In this document: positions 24,609 through 32,187 of the stretch, in pieces
How the letters are laid out: every line of letters starts with the position of its first letter
Numbering within the stretch: the stretch's first letter is position 1
DNA from: UBA8949 sp942493365
GTDB lineage: Bacteria > Bacillota > Clostridia > Saccharofermentanales > UBA5734
Direction of reading: 5' to 3'
Assembly: GCA_942493365.1 (NCBI GenBank)
Contig: OW818697.1
Coordinates: 1,984,001 to 2,048,000, forward strand
Length of the DNA stretch: 64,000 nt
Notes under the pieces: generated by a model
The model's database searches: none
What the model was told of the DNA's origin: nothing
The model's input: the letters and a program-made list of their open reading frames with translations, nothing else
Translations under genes and position numbers: made by a program

Positions 24609-25673
24609 TTAATCGGTCAGAGTCGGTTCATAACTCCAACCGTCCTTATAAAAAGTAATTGTAACACCTTTAGCGACCAATTGATCATAAACGCTTTTTG
24701 TGATCAATGGGCAATCCGCCATTTTAAGTGTTTTGAGATTCGGCAAAGCCAGCAGAGTTGTTGCATCAACAGCGCTCAAATCGCTGAGCTCAAGTGTTTG
24801 CAGACTGGCAAGCCCGGCTATCGGAGACAAATCCATTATTGGATTGTACCCGATGGTCAACGTTTCAAGCTTGGTTGATTTTTGCAATGCTGCAATACTG
24901 CTGATGTCACAATCTTGGATCAGCAGAACTCGAAGATTTTTCAGGCTGACCGACGATCCCAAATCGACGCCTTGGCAGTCATATAATTTTAAAAGTGTCA
25001 AACCAGAACAATTGGACAGGCTACTGAAATTCGTCAAAATGGTTGACCTGATGTAGCTGTCTTCGATCGAACTTTCATGGTTGCCATTGACAGAAAATTG
25101 CAGCAGGGCTCCTGATGTGGTAAAATTGCGCAAGTCAAAGGTGAAGGTAGTAGACAGATCGCTGGCTGGGATGCTGTAACCAATGTTGATTTTTTTAAAT
25201 GCCAAGACTGAAAATGCTTTGTAGCTTCGAATGATACCAATTACGCTCTGAGACAAAGAACCTTCAGCTCCCGACATGACATCCGTGAGATTTTCCGCCG
25301 GCCGATAATTTAGATAAAGTGTGTCATTCAAGACGCCACTAAAATCGCTGGGGTAGATATGACCGGATGGTTTTTTGGTATAGGAGCGGCAAACACTTTC
25401 CAGCAGTGCATCATCAAAAACCAGGGGCGTTTCTCCTGGTTTTACAACAGTGGTCATTTGGGTTGTTACCGAAGTAGCTGTTGTTGGTATTGTGGTTGCA
25501 GATGTACTGTTCACTGAGGATGTCGGGCTTGTCGTGCCGTCAAGGGTCGAGTCAGTACTTGAAGATTCTTTGACCGTAGGCAAAGTGGTAGGCGTTATCG
25601 AATTATTCTGCTGACATGAAATAAGACTGGCCACGATGAATAATAGCAGTAAGACAGTTGCAAATCTTTTCAT
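24609..25673 (-). CDS. Leucine-rich-repeat-like lipoprotein
   Basis: A 354-residue protein with a lipobox (ASLISC, Cys20) and a long Ser/Thr-rich linker (about 25-80). The C-terminal half is built from irregular repeats of the type LTLLKLYDCQGVDLGSSVSL, LRVLLIQDCDISSIAAL and LETLTIGYNPIMDLSPIAGL, with regular L-x-x-L-x-L spacing, which fits a leucine-rich-repeat solenoid of internalin type. A role in binding at the cell surface is inferred. No enzymatic motif is seen. A GGGAGG ribosome site precedes the ATG. It is co-directional with the LMW phosphatase gene downstream (57 bases). Confidence 0.75.
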   Translation of the reverse strand: MKRFATVLLLLFIVASLISCQQNNSITPTTLPTVKESSSTDSTLDGTTSPTSSVNSTSATTIPTTATSVTTQMTTVVKPGETPLVFDDALLESVCRSYTKKPSGHIYPSDFSGVLNDTLYLNYRPAENLTDVMSGAEGSLSQSVIGIIRSYKAFSVLAFKKINIGYSIPASDLSTTFTFDLRNFTTSGALLQFSVNGNHESSIEDSYIRSTILTNFSSLSNCSGLTLLKLYDCQGVDLGSSVSLKNLRVLLIQDCDISSIAALQKSTKLETLTIGYNPIMDLSPIAGLASLQTLELSDLSAVDATTLLALPNLKTLKMADCPLITKSVYDQLVAKGVTITFYKDGWSYEPTLTD

Positions 25674-25730
25674 TGGTTCGCCTCCCTGTTGTTATACTGC
25701 TAAAAATATTATCATAATAATCTTATGCAA

Positions 25731-26183
25731 TCAAGTACATATTTTTGAAAGCAACGCTTCACAGCCGCGCACAATATCATCATAAGTTTTGTCGAAATCG
25801 CCGGTGTACCAAGGATCGGCGATTTCGCCGTGTTCGCCGGTGAAATCCAATAGCAGGCGAACCTTGTCGGCGGTGTCGGCTCCGATGATTGGCAATATAT
25901 TGGTGATGTTTTGCTGATCCATGGCAATGATCAGGTCGTACATTTCGTAGTCCCCCTTGTTCAGCTGGCGCGCCTGTCGACTTTCAAAGGGAATACCCAT
26001 TTCGCGAAGTTTACGCTTGGTGCCAGAAAAAGTGTCATTGCCGATCTCTTCACGGCTGGTGGCGGATGAGGCGATTTTAAACAGGTCGGACCGGCCGCGC
26101 TTTTCGACCATATCTTTCAAAACAAACTCTGCCATCGGTGAGCGGCAGATATTGCCGTGGCAGACAAACATTATTTTTTTCAT
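25731..26183 (-). CDS. Low-molecular-weight protein tyrosine phosphatase
   Basis: A 150-residue cytoplasmic phosphatase with the P-loop VCHGNICRS (Cys8 to Arg14, C-x5-R) close to the N-terminus and the general-acid motif DPWYTGDFDKTYDDI near residue 125. Both catalytic parts are intact. The family includes bacterial enzymes that dephosphorylate tyrosine kinases of exopolysaccharide synthesis and some stand-alone enzymes with small substrates. No BY-kinase or polysaccharide gene is near. The ATG at 26183 follows GGAGA; a TTG one codon earlier is less likely. Confidence 0.93.
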   Translation of the reverse strand: MKKIMFVCHGNICRSPMAEFVLKDMVEKRGRSDLFKIASSATSREEIGNDTFSGTKRKLREMGIPFESRQARQLNKGDYEMYDLIIAMDQQNITNILPIIGADTADKVRLLLDFTGEHGEIADPWYTGDFDKTYDDIVRGCEALLSKICT

Positions 26184-26211
26184 CAATTGTTCTCCATCTT
26201 ACTAAAAAACT

Positions 26212-26260
26212 GTGCGCTTCTCTTAAAGCACACAGTATTCTGTGACGTATTTTAATACGT
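26212..26260. repeat. Three consecutive palindromes in a divergent intergenic region
   Basis: GTGCGCTT/AAGCACAC (26212-26219 and 26226-26233, one mismatch), CACAG-TATT-CTGTG (26231-26244) and the perfect ACGTATTTTAATACGT (26245-26260) follow each other without gap. They lie between the divergent phosphatase and VOC genes, so they could be operators for both directions. No T-run follows, which argues against terminators. Confidence 0.5.
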
Positions 26261-26357
26261 TTGGGCTGATTTGGCAAGACAAAACTAAGTAACCTGGATT
26301 ACCGAAAAAAGACAACAGTCTGTTCATAATGAAGATATAGAACAGGAGGGATTGCTT

Positions 26358-26777
26358 ATGTCAGAACAAAATTTCAAACTTGTCCCTTTTCTGACCTTTG
26401 CCGGCCAGGCTGAGGAAGCGATGAACCATTATCTGAAGGTCTTTCGGGATTCCCGACGCGTCAACCTGACCCATGTCGAAGACGCGCCAGGACTTGAGGC
26501 CGCAGGCCAGATCCCAGGCAAGGTTTTACATGGGCAACTCAGTATCAAGGGGCAACTGGTCATGTTTATGGACCTCGCGCCAGAATACACCGTTCCCTTC
26601 AGCTGGGCCAGCTCGCTTTACATCAGCTGCGACAGCGAAAACGAATTTGACGACCTTTTTGCGGGGCTGTCTGAGGGTGGCTCGGTCATGATGGGGCCCG
26701 AAAAGGTCCTCGAACTGCGCAAAGTTGCCTGGGTCACCGATCGCTTCGGAGTGACCTGGCAGTTGGTATGGGCCTGA
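26358..26777 (+). CDS. VOC-superfamily protein, PhnB-like
   Basis: A 139-residue protein of the vicinal-oxygen-chelate fold in the PhnB/YjdN group (once annotated as 3-demethylubiquinone methyltransferase-like): VPFLTFAGQAEEAMNHYLKVF at the start, then HGQLSIKGQLVMFMD and the end VTDRFGVTWQLVW. The function of this group is not established; metal ligands are poorly conserved. The start at 26358 is fixed by AGGAGG eleven bases earlier. Thirteen bases separate it from the SRPBCC gene, a pairing often seen in bacteria. Confidence 0.85.
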   Translation: MSEQNFKLVPFLTFAGQAEEAMNHYLKVFRDSRRVNLTHVEDAPGLEAAGQIPGKVLHGQLSIKGQLVMFMDLAPEYTVPFSWASSLYISCDSENEFDDLFAGLSEGGSVMMGPEKVLELRKVAWVTDRFGVTWQLVWA

Positions 26778-26790
26778 AGGAGGAATGATA

Positions 26791-27282
26791 ATGGATACTG
26801 ATCTGAAACTTCAAAAACAACTCGAAATAACCCGCCGCTTTAACGCCCCGCGTTCTGTTGTCTGGCGAGCCTGGACCGACGCGGAACAACTCAAAGCCTG
26901 GATGAGCCCCAAGGATTTTACGACGCCGTTTTACAAGCTCGACCTGCGCGTTGGCGGCAGTTTCCTCAATTGCATGCGCGACCCCGAGGGCAAGGATACC
27001 TGGAGCACCGGCCGCTATCTGGAAATTGTTGTCAATGAAAAATTGGTGATGACCGATTCCTTTGCCGACGAGAACGGCCGCGTCGTCAACGCCGACTATT
27101 ACGGCATGGGAACGGACTTTCCGCTCGAAGGCCGGGTCACGATCACCTTCACGGATGATGGCAATCAAACCCAGATGAACTTGCTCTCCGAGGCACCTTC
27201 GGCGATCCCCCCGGATCATCTGGAAGGGATGACACAAGGCTGGAACGAATGTTTTGACAAACTGGAAAAACTGTTGCAATAA
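26791..27282 (+). CDS. SRPBCC/AHSA1-like domain protein
   Basis: A 163-residue START-like protein of the Activator-of-Hsp90-ATPase-1 family: LEITRRFNAPRSVVWRAWTDAEQLKAW at the N-terminus, a beta-sheet core with GGSFLNCMRDPEGKD and the C-terminal helix EGMTQGWNECFDKLEKLL. This fold holds hydrophobic ligands; many bacterial members are of unknown role and sit next to PhnB-like proteins, as here. The start is set at 26791 because the strong AAGGAGGA (26778-26785) directly abuts the earlier ATG. Translation is probably coupled with the upstream gene. Confidence 0.88.
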   Translation: MDTDLKLQKQLEITRRFNAPRSVVWRAWTDAEQLKAWMSPKDFTTPFYKLDLRVGGSFLNCMRDPEGKDTWSTGRYLEIVVNEKLVMTDSFADENGRVVNADYYGMGTDFPLEGRVTITFTDDGNQTQMNLLSEAPSAIPPDHLEGMTQGWNECFDKLEKLLQ

Positions 27283-27338
27283 TGGATGATATTGACTAGC
27301 ACTCGAATAAGGTCTGTGAAAATACGGAGGTGCAAATC

Positions 27339-28343
27339 ATGAAGTCATCCTATCCGCTCATAAAGACCGTCATCCTGTCATTGGTTGGTTCAGCTCTGTT
27401 TGTCGCCGCCATCTATCTGGTCTCGCTGACCCTCGGCCGCTTCGAGGCCAACCTGCTGGACGATACGGGCGCGGACTGGTACTACTGGAAACTGCCGGCC
27501 GCCGAGCTGTGGGCCACGATCACGGCCTGGACGCTATATGTGCTGCACCAGGTGTCGGTCTGGTATCTGCTTTTCAAACTGAAAAAGCAACCGCTGGCGC
27601 TCCCGGGCACGGTCGGTCGGATCAACATTCAACTGCTGAGTGTCAATGCCTTTTTCATCGTACTGCACCTCATCCAGACCGCCTTCTTCTATGACGGACT
27701 GGCCCAGCAGGTGCCGGTCATGTCCTCACAGGGTTCGGTCATCGGCATGCTGGTCTTGGTATTGATCCTGATGAACGCCCGCCGCGGCCTGTTCTTCGGC
27801 AAGAAGGTCAAGCTGCCGGCCAAGGGCGTCGCAGCCGTGACCAGCCTGCACGGCATCTACATCTCGTGGGCCATTATCTACACTTTCTGGTTTCATCCCA
27901 CGACTGGCACAATCGGCCATCTGATCGGTTTCTTCTATTTCTTCCTGTTGATGATCCAGATGTCGCTGGCCGGCACGTCATGGCATTTCAACATCAAGTG
28001 GATCACCATCCTTGAAGTTTTTGTCGCCGCGCATGGTGCCATCGTCGCGCTGCAACAGGGCAACGGCATGTGGCCAATGTTCTTCTTCGGTTTCATGATG
28101 ATGTTCATCGTCACTCAGATGTTCGGCATTATCAAAAACAAGATCGCCATTGCCGGCGTTTTTGTCAGCTATATCACGCTGGTGCTGCTGACCTACGGCG
28201 GTGTGCTGCAAACGAAATTCGGCTGGAGCATGATTCACCAGATCACCTGGATCCCGATCATCCTCTACGGTCTGGTCTTCGTAGTCGTTTACGCTCTGCA
28301 ACTGATTATGATGGTGGTCAAGCGCAAAAAAGAAGGGGCATAA
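27339..28343 (+). CDS. Polytopic membrane protein of unknown function
   Basis: A 334-residue protein with about nine hydrophobic helices and few soluble loops. Regularly placed histidines in or near the helices (VLHQVSVWYLL, IVLHLIQ, LHGIYISW, TIGHLIGFFYF, SWHFN) are reminiscent of haem- or quinone-binding membrane proteins, but I cannot assign a family. It begins at an ATG preceded by CGGAGG. It converges on a membrane flavin/iron-sulfur electron-transfer gene, and a very short open frame with its own RBS follows directly, which might be a relic of another gene. A role in membrane electron transfer is possible but only inferred. Confidence 0.7.
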   Translation: MKSSYPLIKTVILSLVGSALFVAAIYLVSLTLGRFEANLLDDTGADWYYWKLPAAELWATITAWTLYVLHQVSVWYLLFKLKKQPLALPGTVGRINIQLLSVNAFFIVLHLIQTAFFYDGLAQQVPVMSSQGSVIGMLVLVLILMNARRGLFFGKKVKLPAKGVAAVTSLHGIYISWAIIYTFWFHPTTGTIGHLIGFFYFFLLMIQMSLAGTSWHFNIKWITILEVFVAAHGAIVALQQGNGMWPMFFFGFMMMFIVTQMFGIIKNKIAIAGVFVSYITLVLLTYGGVLQTKFGWSMIHQITWIPIILYGLVFVVVYALQLIMMVVKRKKEGA

Positions 28344-28345
28344 GC

Positions 28346-28393
28346 ATGAAAATTAGTATGGTCGAGTGGGCCGACAAAGTCGTAACTTTTTAA
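28346..28393 (+). pseudogene. Possible remnant of a truncated downstream cistron
   Basis: A 15-residue open frame (MKISMVEWADKVVTF) starts two bases after the previous stop with AAGGGG at good distance, and ends four bases into the oppositely oriented flavoprotein gene. It looks like the first codons of a gene cut off at this junction, or a chance peptide. Confidence 0.25.
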
Positions 28394-29982
28394 CGTCTGC
28401 CCCCGTGGCCACCGCTGGGCAGCTGGCTGTTGTTGTTGGTGTAGCTGACGCCGAGAGCATTGGCGACCGCCTCCATAATGCCATTGCTGCTGAAGGTCGC
28501 GCCCGAAACGGTGTCGACACTGACCGACTGCTGGCTGAGGATATCGGCGATGACGCTGCTTTCTGCCATAACGAAATACTCGTAATCATCCTGATACGCC
28601 GTGACCGTGATATCGGTAATTTTGCCGCCGGAAACGGAGACCGAAACGGTGGTCGTGCCGCGGAAGCCGCTGCCCGATCCGGCGTAAACGCCATCGGCAT
28701 AGGATCCCTCCAGAAATGCTGTTGTTGCCGCCGGGGTCGTTGATGTCGTCACTTCGGCCGTTGCAGGGGTTGAAGTTGCAACCGTGCCGCCGCCCGCGCT
28801 CGAAAGAGCATCGGCTACGGCGCCAATGATGCCATCGCTGCTGAAAGTGGCACCCGACACCGTATCCACCTGTGCGGACTGTGCAGCCAGAATGCTGCTG
28901 ATCACGCTGCTTTTGGCGCGGACGAAGAATTCAGCGTCGTCTCCGGTTGAGAGGATTTGGATCGCGGTGATGTTGCCGCCGGAAATCGTAACCTCCACTT
29001 GGGTGGTTCCTTTGAAACCGTAGCCGGTGCCGGTGTAAACGCCATCCGTGTATTGGCCCTGAGTGGCTGAGTCTGTGATGGGTATGGTATTATTTGACAA
29101 GGCCAAAACGGAACTATCGCTGGCAAGACTGCCAACAGTATAAAGGCCGGTCATCGCGATGACCGACAGGCTGGCGGCCAGAGCCGGGGCCGGGTTGGCT
29201 TTGGCATTGCCGCGCGGACAGACCGAGGTGCAGGCAAAGCAGTCAATGCATTCGCCGGAGGTGACGGTGTCAGCCCTGCCCAGCTCGATGCCCATCGGGC
29301 ATTTTGCGGAACACAGTCGGCACGACCCGCAATTCTGGCGCGGTTTGCTGATGCGGAACAGGCGGAAGCGTGACAGGCCGGCCAGCGTGGCGCCCAGAGG
29401 GCACAGGTAGCGGCAGAAAAAGCGCTCGACCAGCATGGATCCGGCCATGATCAGCAGCAAGAGCCCGGCGCCGATCGACAGCAGGTAGACTGCCGATGGC
29501 CAGCCGGTCACCGAAGCGTACATGCCGAATATGGTCCATGGGCTGGTGGTGCTGCTTGGCGTGACGAGGCCAAAAATCCAGACCACGAAGACCAGAAAGA
29601 GCAGCAGGGCGTACTTGATCAGCTTCAGGCCGCGCTCAGCGCTGGCACTGATCTTGATTTGCTTTTTGAACAATTTGCGGGAAATGTACCACAGAAAGTC
29701 ACCCATCGAGCCAAAAGAGCACAGGAAACCGCAGAAGAAGCGTCCCATGAGCATGGTGACCGGTATGACAGCCAGCAGGACCAGCAGATCACCGGCCTGA
29801 GCGGCCAGCTGGAAGGCACCCGTCGCAAGGGCTGTGGTGATGTTTTGAATGGCCGAAAAGACCGAAATAAACAGGCCCGGCAGCAGGATGAATGAAGCGG
29901 TCTGGACGATGCGCCTGATGATGCGGATAACAGGCAGTTTTTTCTTATTCAGGGTTCCCGGAGCACAAATAATCTTTTTCAT
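28390..29982 (-). CDS. Membrane 4Fe-4S protein with two FMN-binding domains (NosR/RnfG-like)
   Basis: A 530-residue electron-transfer protein. The N-terminal half has about five membrane helices with paired cysteine motifs (GRFFCGFLCSFG, ERFFCRYLCPLG) as in NapH/NosR proteins. Two 4Fe-4S sites follow: Cys218, 221, 224, 228 and Cys245, 248, 251, 255. After another hydrophobic segment come two FMN_bind domains (about 308-395 and 425-512), each with the covalent-flavin motif DTVSGATFSS (Thr379 and Thr496 the likely attachment residues), joined by a Ser/Thr linker. It should move electrons across the membrane to extracytoplasmic flavins; the acceptor is unknown. The flavin transferase ApbE needed for attachment is not in the window. 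It follows a two-component system by 39 bases. Confidence 0.92.
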   Translation of the reverse strand: MKKIICAPGTLNKKKLPVIRIIRRIVQTASFILLPGLFISVFSAIQNITTALATGAFQLAAQAGDLLVLLAVIPVTMLMGRFFCGFLCSFGSMGDFLWYISRKLFKKQIKISASAERGLKLIKYALLLFLVFVVWIFGLVTPSSTTSPWTIFGMYASVTGWPSAVYLLSIGAGLLLLIMAGSMLVERFFCRYLCPLGATLAGLSRFRLFRISKPRQNCGSCRLCSAKCPMGIELGRADTVTSGECIDCFACTSVCPRGNAKANPAPALAASLSVIAMTGLYTVGSLASDSSVLALSNNTIPITDSATQGQYTDGVYTGTGYGFKGTTQVEVTISGGNITAIQILSTGDDAEFFVRAKSSVISSILAAQSAQVDTVSGATFSSDGIIGAVADALSSAGGGTVATSTPATAEVTTSTTPAATTAFLEGSYADGVYAGSGSGFRGTTTVSVSVSGGKITDITVTAYQDDYEYFVMAESSVIADILSQQSVSVDTVSGATFSSNGIMEAVANALGVSYTNNNSQLPSGGHGGRR

Positions 29983-30021
29983 ATCTCAATTCTAAACGAT
30001 AAAGATTAAAGCCACATTAAA

Positions 30022-31374
30022 TCAATGTGAAGGAAAGATGAAAGTAAAGACGCTGCCGATGCCCAGTTGGCTCTGCGCGTCGACGCTGCCGCCGTGGGCC
30101 TCGGCGATCCACTTGACCATCGACAGGCCTAGTCCGACACCATTTGCCGAGGGAGAACGCGCCGCCTCGACCTGATAAAAGCGATCCCAGATGTGCGCGA
30201 GGTGTTCCGGCGCGATACCGATTCCATCGTCACGGACTTGGCCGACGAACCGGTCACCGTCCTGCTTGAGTTCGACGAACAGCGTCCCGCCTGGACGGCC
30301 GTAGGTGATGCCATTGGTCACCAGATTGATCAGGAGCCGCATCAGCAGGGTTTGGTCACCATGCAACAGCAGGTCGGGCACGATGGCCGTCGTGATGACA
30401 ATGCCCTTTTCCGCCGCCACTTCCCGCTGCTCGTCGGCGACCAGTTCGCAAAGCTCGCTGAGGTTGACCAGCTCCAGGTTGAGTTTGTGCTGTCCTTGAT
30501 CGGCGCGGGCCAAGGTCAGCAGTTGGGCGATCAGGCCGGACATTTTGCGGGCCTGTCGCAGCACCGTGGCCAGGGCTGCCCTGGCTTCGTCCAGCGTTGA
30601 GGCGTTTTCCAGAGCGTATTCACACTGCGAAATAATGACCGATGTCGGTGTGCGCAGCTCATGCGAGGCGTCTGATGTGAACTGCTTTTCGCTGGCAAAA
30701 GAGGCTTCCAGTCGATCGAACATGCGGTCGAAAGTGGCGGCCAGCTGATAAATCTCATCCTTGCCCTGTCCCAGGGTAATGCGTTGCGTCAGGTCTTTGC
30801 CATCGCTGATCCGTTCGGCCAGCCCGGCGATCCGTTGAACCGGCCGAAAGGCGCGGCCGGTGATGAAATAGCCTCCAAGGGCAGCCAAGATGACCAGAAA
30901 GGGTGAAGCGATCAAAGCCAGTTGGAGCATGGCCGCATAAGTCGTGCCACCCTCGCGGCTGGCAACAATGCCGCGCACCCAAACGGTGCGGTTATCTGGC
31001 AGGCTGATCTGCCGGTCATAGACGTTCCATTTGATCCCGTTGCTGTTGATCGACTGCGGTTTTTGATCGACAAAGGGCAGGGTGATGCTGGCGCCGGTCG
31101 GCAACTCGCCGAGCAGCATGCTGCCGTCAGTGTCGTAGACAACAAAATAGGCTTCTTCCCGACCCGAAACCAGATCGCTGTCAATTTCAACATCTTCGTT
31201 TTCCAGCAATTCCGAACTGATGATTTCCACCAGCCCTTTAAGCTTTTTCTGTGATTCATTGTGCACCACACCGCTGCTGGCCGCAAACATGAAAGCCAGC
31301 ACGACCGCCACCAGCAGCGTCATCAGCAGGGTAAACCACAAGGTCACCCGCAGTCGGATCGAAACCTTCTTCAT
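30022..31374 (-). CDS. Sensor histidine kinase
   Basis: A 450-residue membrane kinase. Membrane helices at about 10-32 and 147-170 enclose an extracytoplasmic sensor domain of some 115 residues. HAMP (about 171-225), HisKA with His238 (SDASHELRTPTSV) and an HATPase_c domain with N box LINLVTNG, DDGIGIAP and VGLGLSMVKWIAEAHGG complete it. The sensor domain shows no recognisable ligand motif. The gene overlaps the response regulator gene by four bases and is followed by the flavin/Fe-S protein, which is its most likely target. Confidence 0.95.
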   Translation of the reverse strand: MKKVSIRLRVTLWFTLLMTLLVAVVLAFMFAASSGVVHNESQKKLKGLVEIISSELLENEDVEIDSDLVSGREEAYFVVYDTDGSMLLGELPTGASITLPFVDQKPQSINSNGIKWNVYDRQISLPDNRTVWVRGIVASREGGTTYAAMLQLALIASPFLVILAALGGYFITGRAFRPVQRIAGLAERISDGKDLTQRITLGQGKDEIYQLAATFDRMFDRLEASFASEKQFTSDASHELRTPTSVIISQCEYALENASTLDEARAALATVLRQARKMSGLIAQLLTLARADQGQHKLNLELVNLSELCELVADEQREVAAEKGIVITTAIVPDLLLHGDQTLLMRLLINLVTNGITYGRPGGTLFVELKQDGDRFVGQVRDDGIGIAPEHLAHIWDRFYQVEAARSPSANGVGLGLSMVKWIAEAHGGSVDAQSQLGIGSVFTFIFPSH

Positions 31375-32045
31375 GCTTCCTCCCGGAGAACATAACCGGC
31401 TCCCCTGACTGTGTGAATCAGCCTCGGACTGAAGTCTTCATCGATTTTTTTGCGCAGATAGCGGATGTAGACGTCGACGACATTGGAGCCGCCTTCATAA
31501 TCATAATTCCAGATGTGGCGGCTGATCTTGTCCCGCGAAAGCACCGTGCCGCGGTTGAGAATCAGGTATTCCAGAATGGCAAATTCCTTGCTCGATAGCG
31601 TGATTGGCACCTCGCCGCGGGTGACGGTTCGCGCCGCGCTGTCCAGTGTCAGGTCTGCCAGTTTGAACACGCTGGATGTGGTGTCGCCAGCCCGCCGCAG
31701 CATGACGCGGACGCGCGCCAGCAGTTCGGGAAAGGCAAAGGGCTTGATCAGATAATCATCGGCGCCGAGGTTGAGCCCAGCCACGCGGTCCTCGATGCTG
31801 TCACGCGCCGTCAGAAGCAGCACCGGCGTTTTGTTGCCACTCTCGCGCATTTGCTTGAGGACAGCCAGACCGCTGACCTTGGGCAGCATGATGTCCAGGA
31901 TGATCGCGTCATAATCGGCGCAGGCAATAAAGTCGACCGCCGCCGCGCCGTCCAGGCAGCTGTCCACGCTGTAGTTTTCGATTTTCAGCCGTTTGACCAG
32001 CAATTCATTGAGATCCGGCTCGTCTTCGACGACCAGAATGCGCAT
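31371..32045 (-). CDS. OmpR-family response regulator
   Basis: A 224-residue regulator. The receiver domain (1-120) has the acidic pocket Glu7/Asp8, the phospho-acceptor Asp51 (ILDIMLPK), Thr in LLLTARD and Lys in LIKPFAFPEL. The C-terminal winged helix (about 125-222) has the OmpR/PhoB pattern SSKEFAILEYLILNRGTVLSRDKI and VDVYIRYLRKKID. The ATG at 32045 is preceded by AGGTGG and is preferred over a longer form. It forms an operon with the kinase and the flavin protein. Confidence 0.95.
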   Translation of the reverse strand: MRILVVEDEPDLNELLVKRLKIENYSVDSCLDGAAAVDFIACADYDAIILDIMLPKVSGLAVLKQMRESGNKTPVLLLTARDSIEDRVAGLNLGADDYLIKPFAFPELLARVRVMLRRAGDTTSSVFKLADLTLDSAARTVTRGEVPITLSSKEFAILEYLILNRGTVLSRDKISRHIWNYDYEGGSNVVDVYIRYLRKKIDEDFSPRLIHTVRGAGYVLREEA

Positions 32046-32062
32046 AAAATCACCACCTGTGC

Positions 32063-32095
32063 TAATCATAGCATATCAACATTAAGCTATGATTA
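32063..32095 (-). promoter_or_regulatory. Promoter and inverted repeat before the two-component operon
   Basis: Perfect 10-base arms TAATCATAGC (32063-32072) and GCTATGATTA (32086-32095) are separated by 13 bases. On the minus strand the proximal arm contains TGCTATGAT, an extended -10, so the repeat coincides with the probable promoter and may be an autoregulatory site. Confidence 0.45.
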
Positions 32096-32147
32096 AAAAT
32101 CGCCTTCCCCTGTGCTCGACCTCGTACTGTGCGAAGAGAGCTCTTTT

Positions 32148-32156
32148 TGATATACT
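32148..32156 (+). promoter_or_regulatory. Extended -10 before the acyl-CoA ligase gene
   Basis: TGATATACT fits an extended -10 (TATACT at 32151-32156), 31 bases before the start codon; the -35 region is poor. Confidence 0.35.
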
Positions 32157-32187
32157 TGATCAAACGCTGATTTGACAGGAGTTAACT

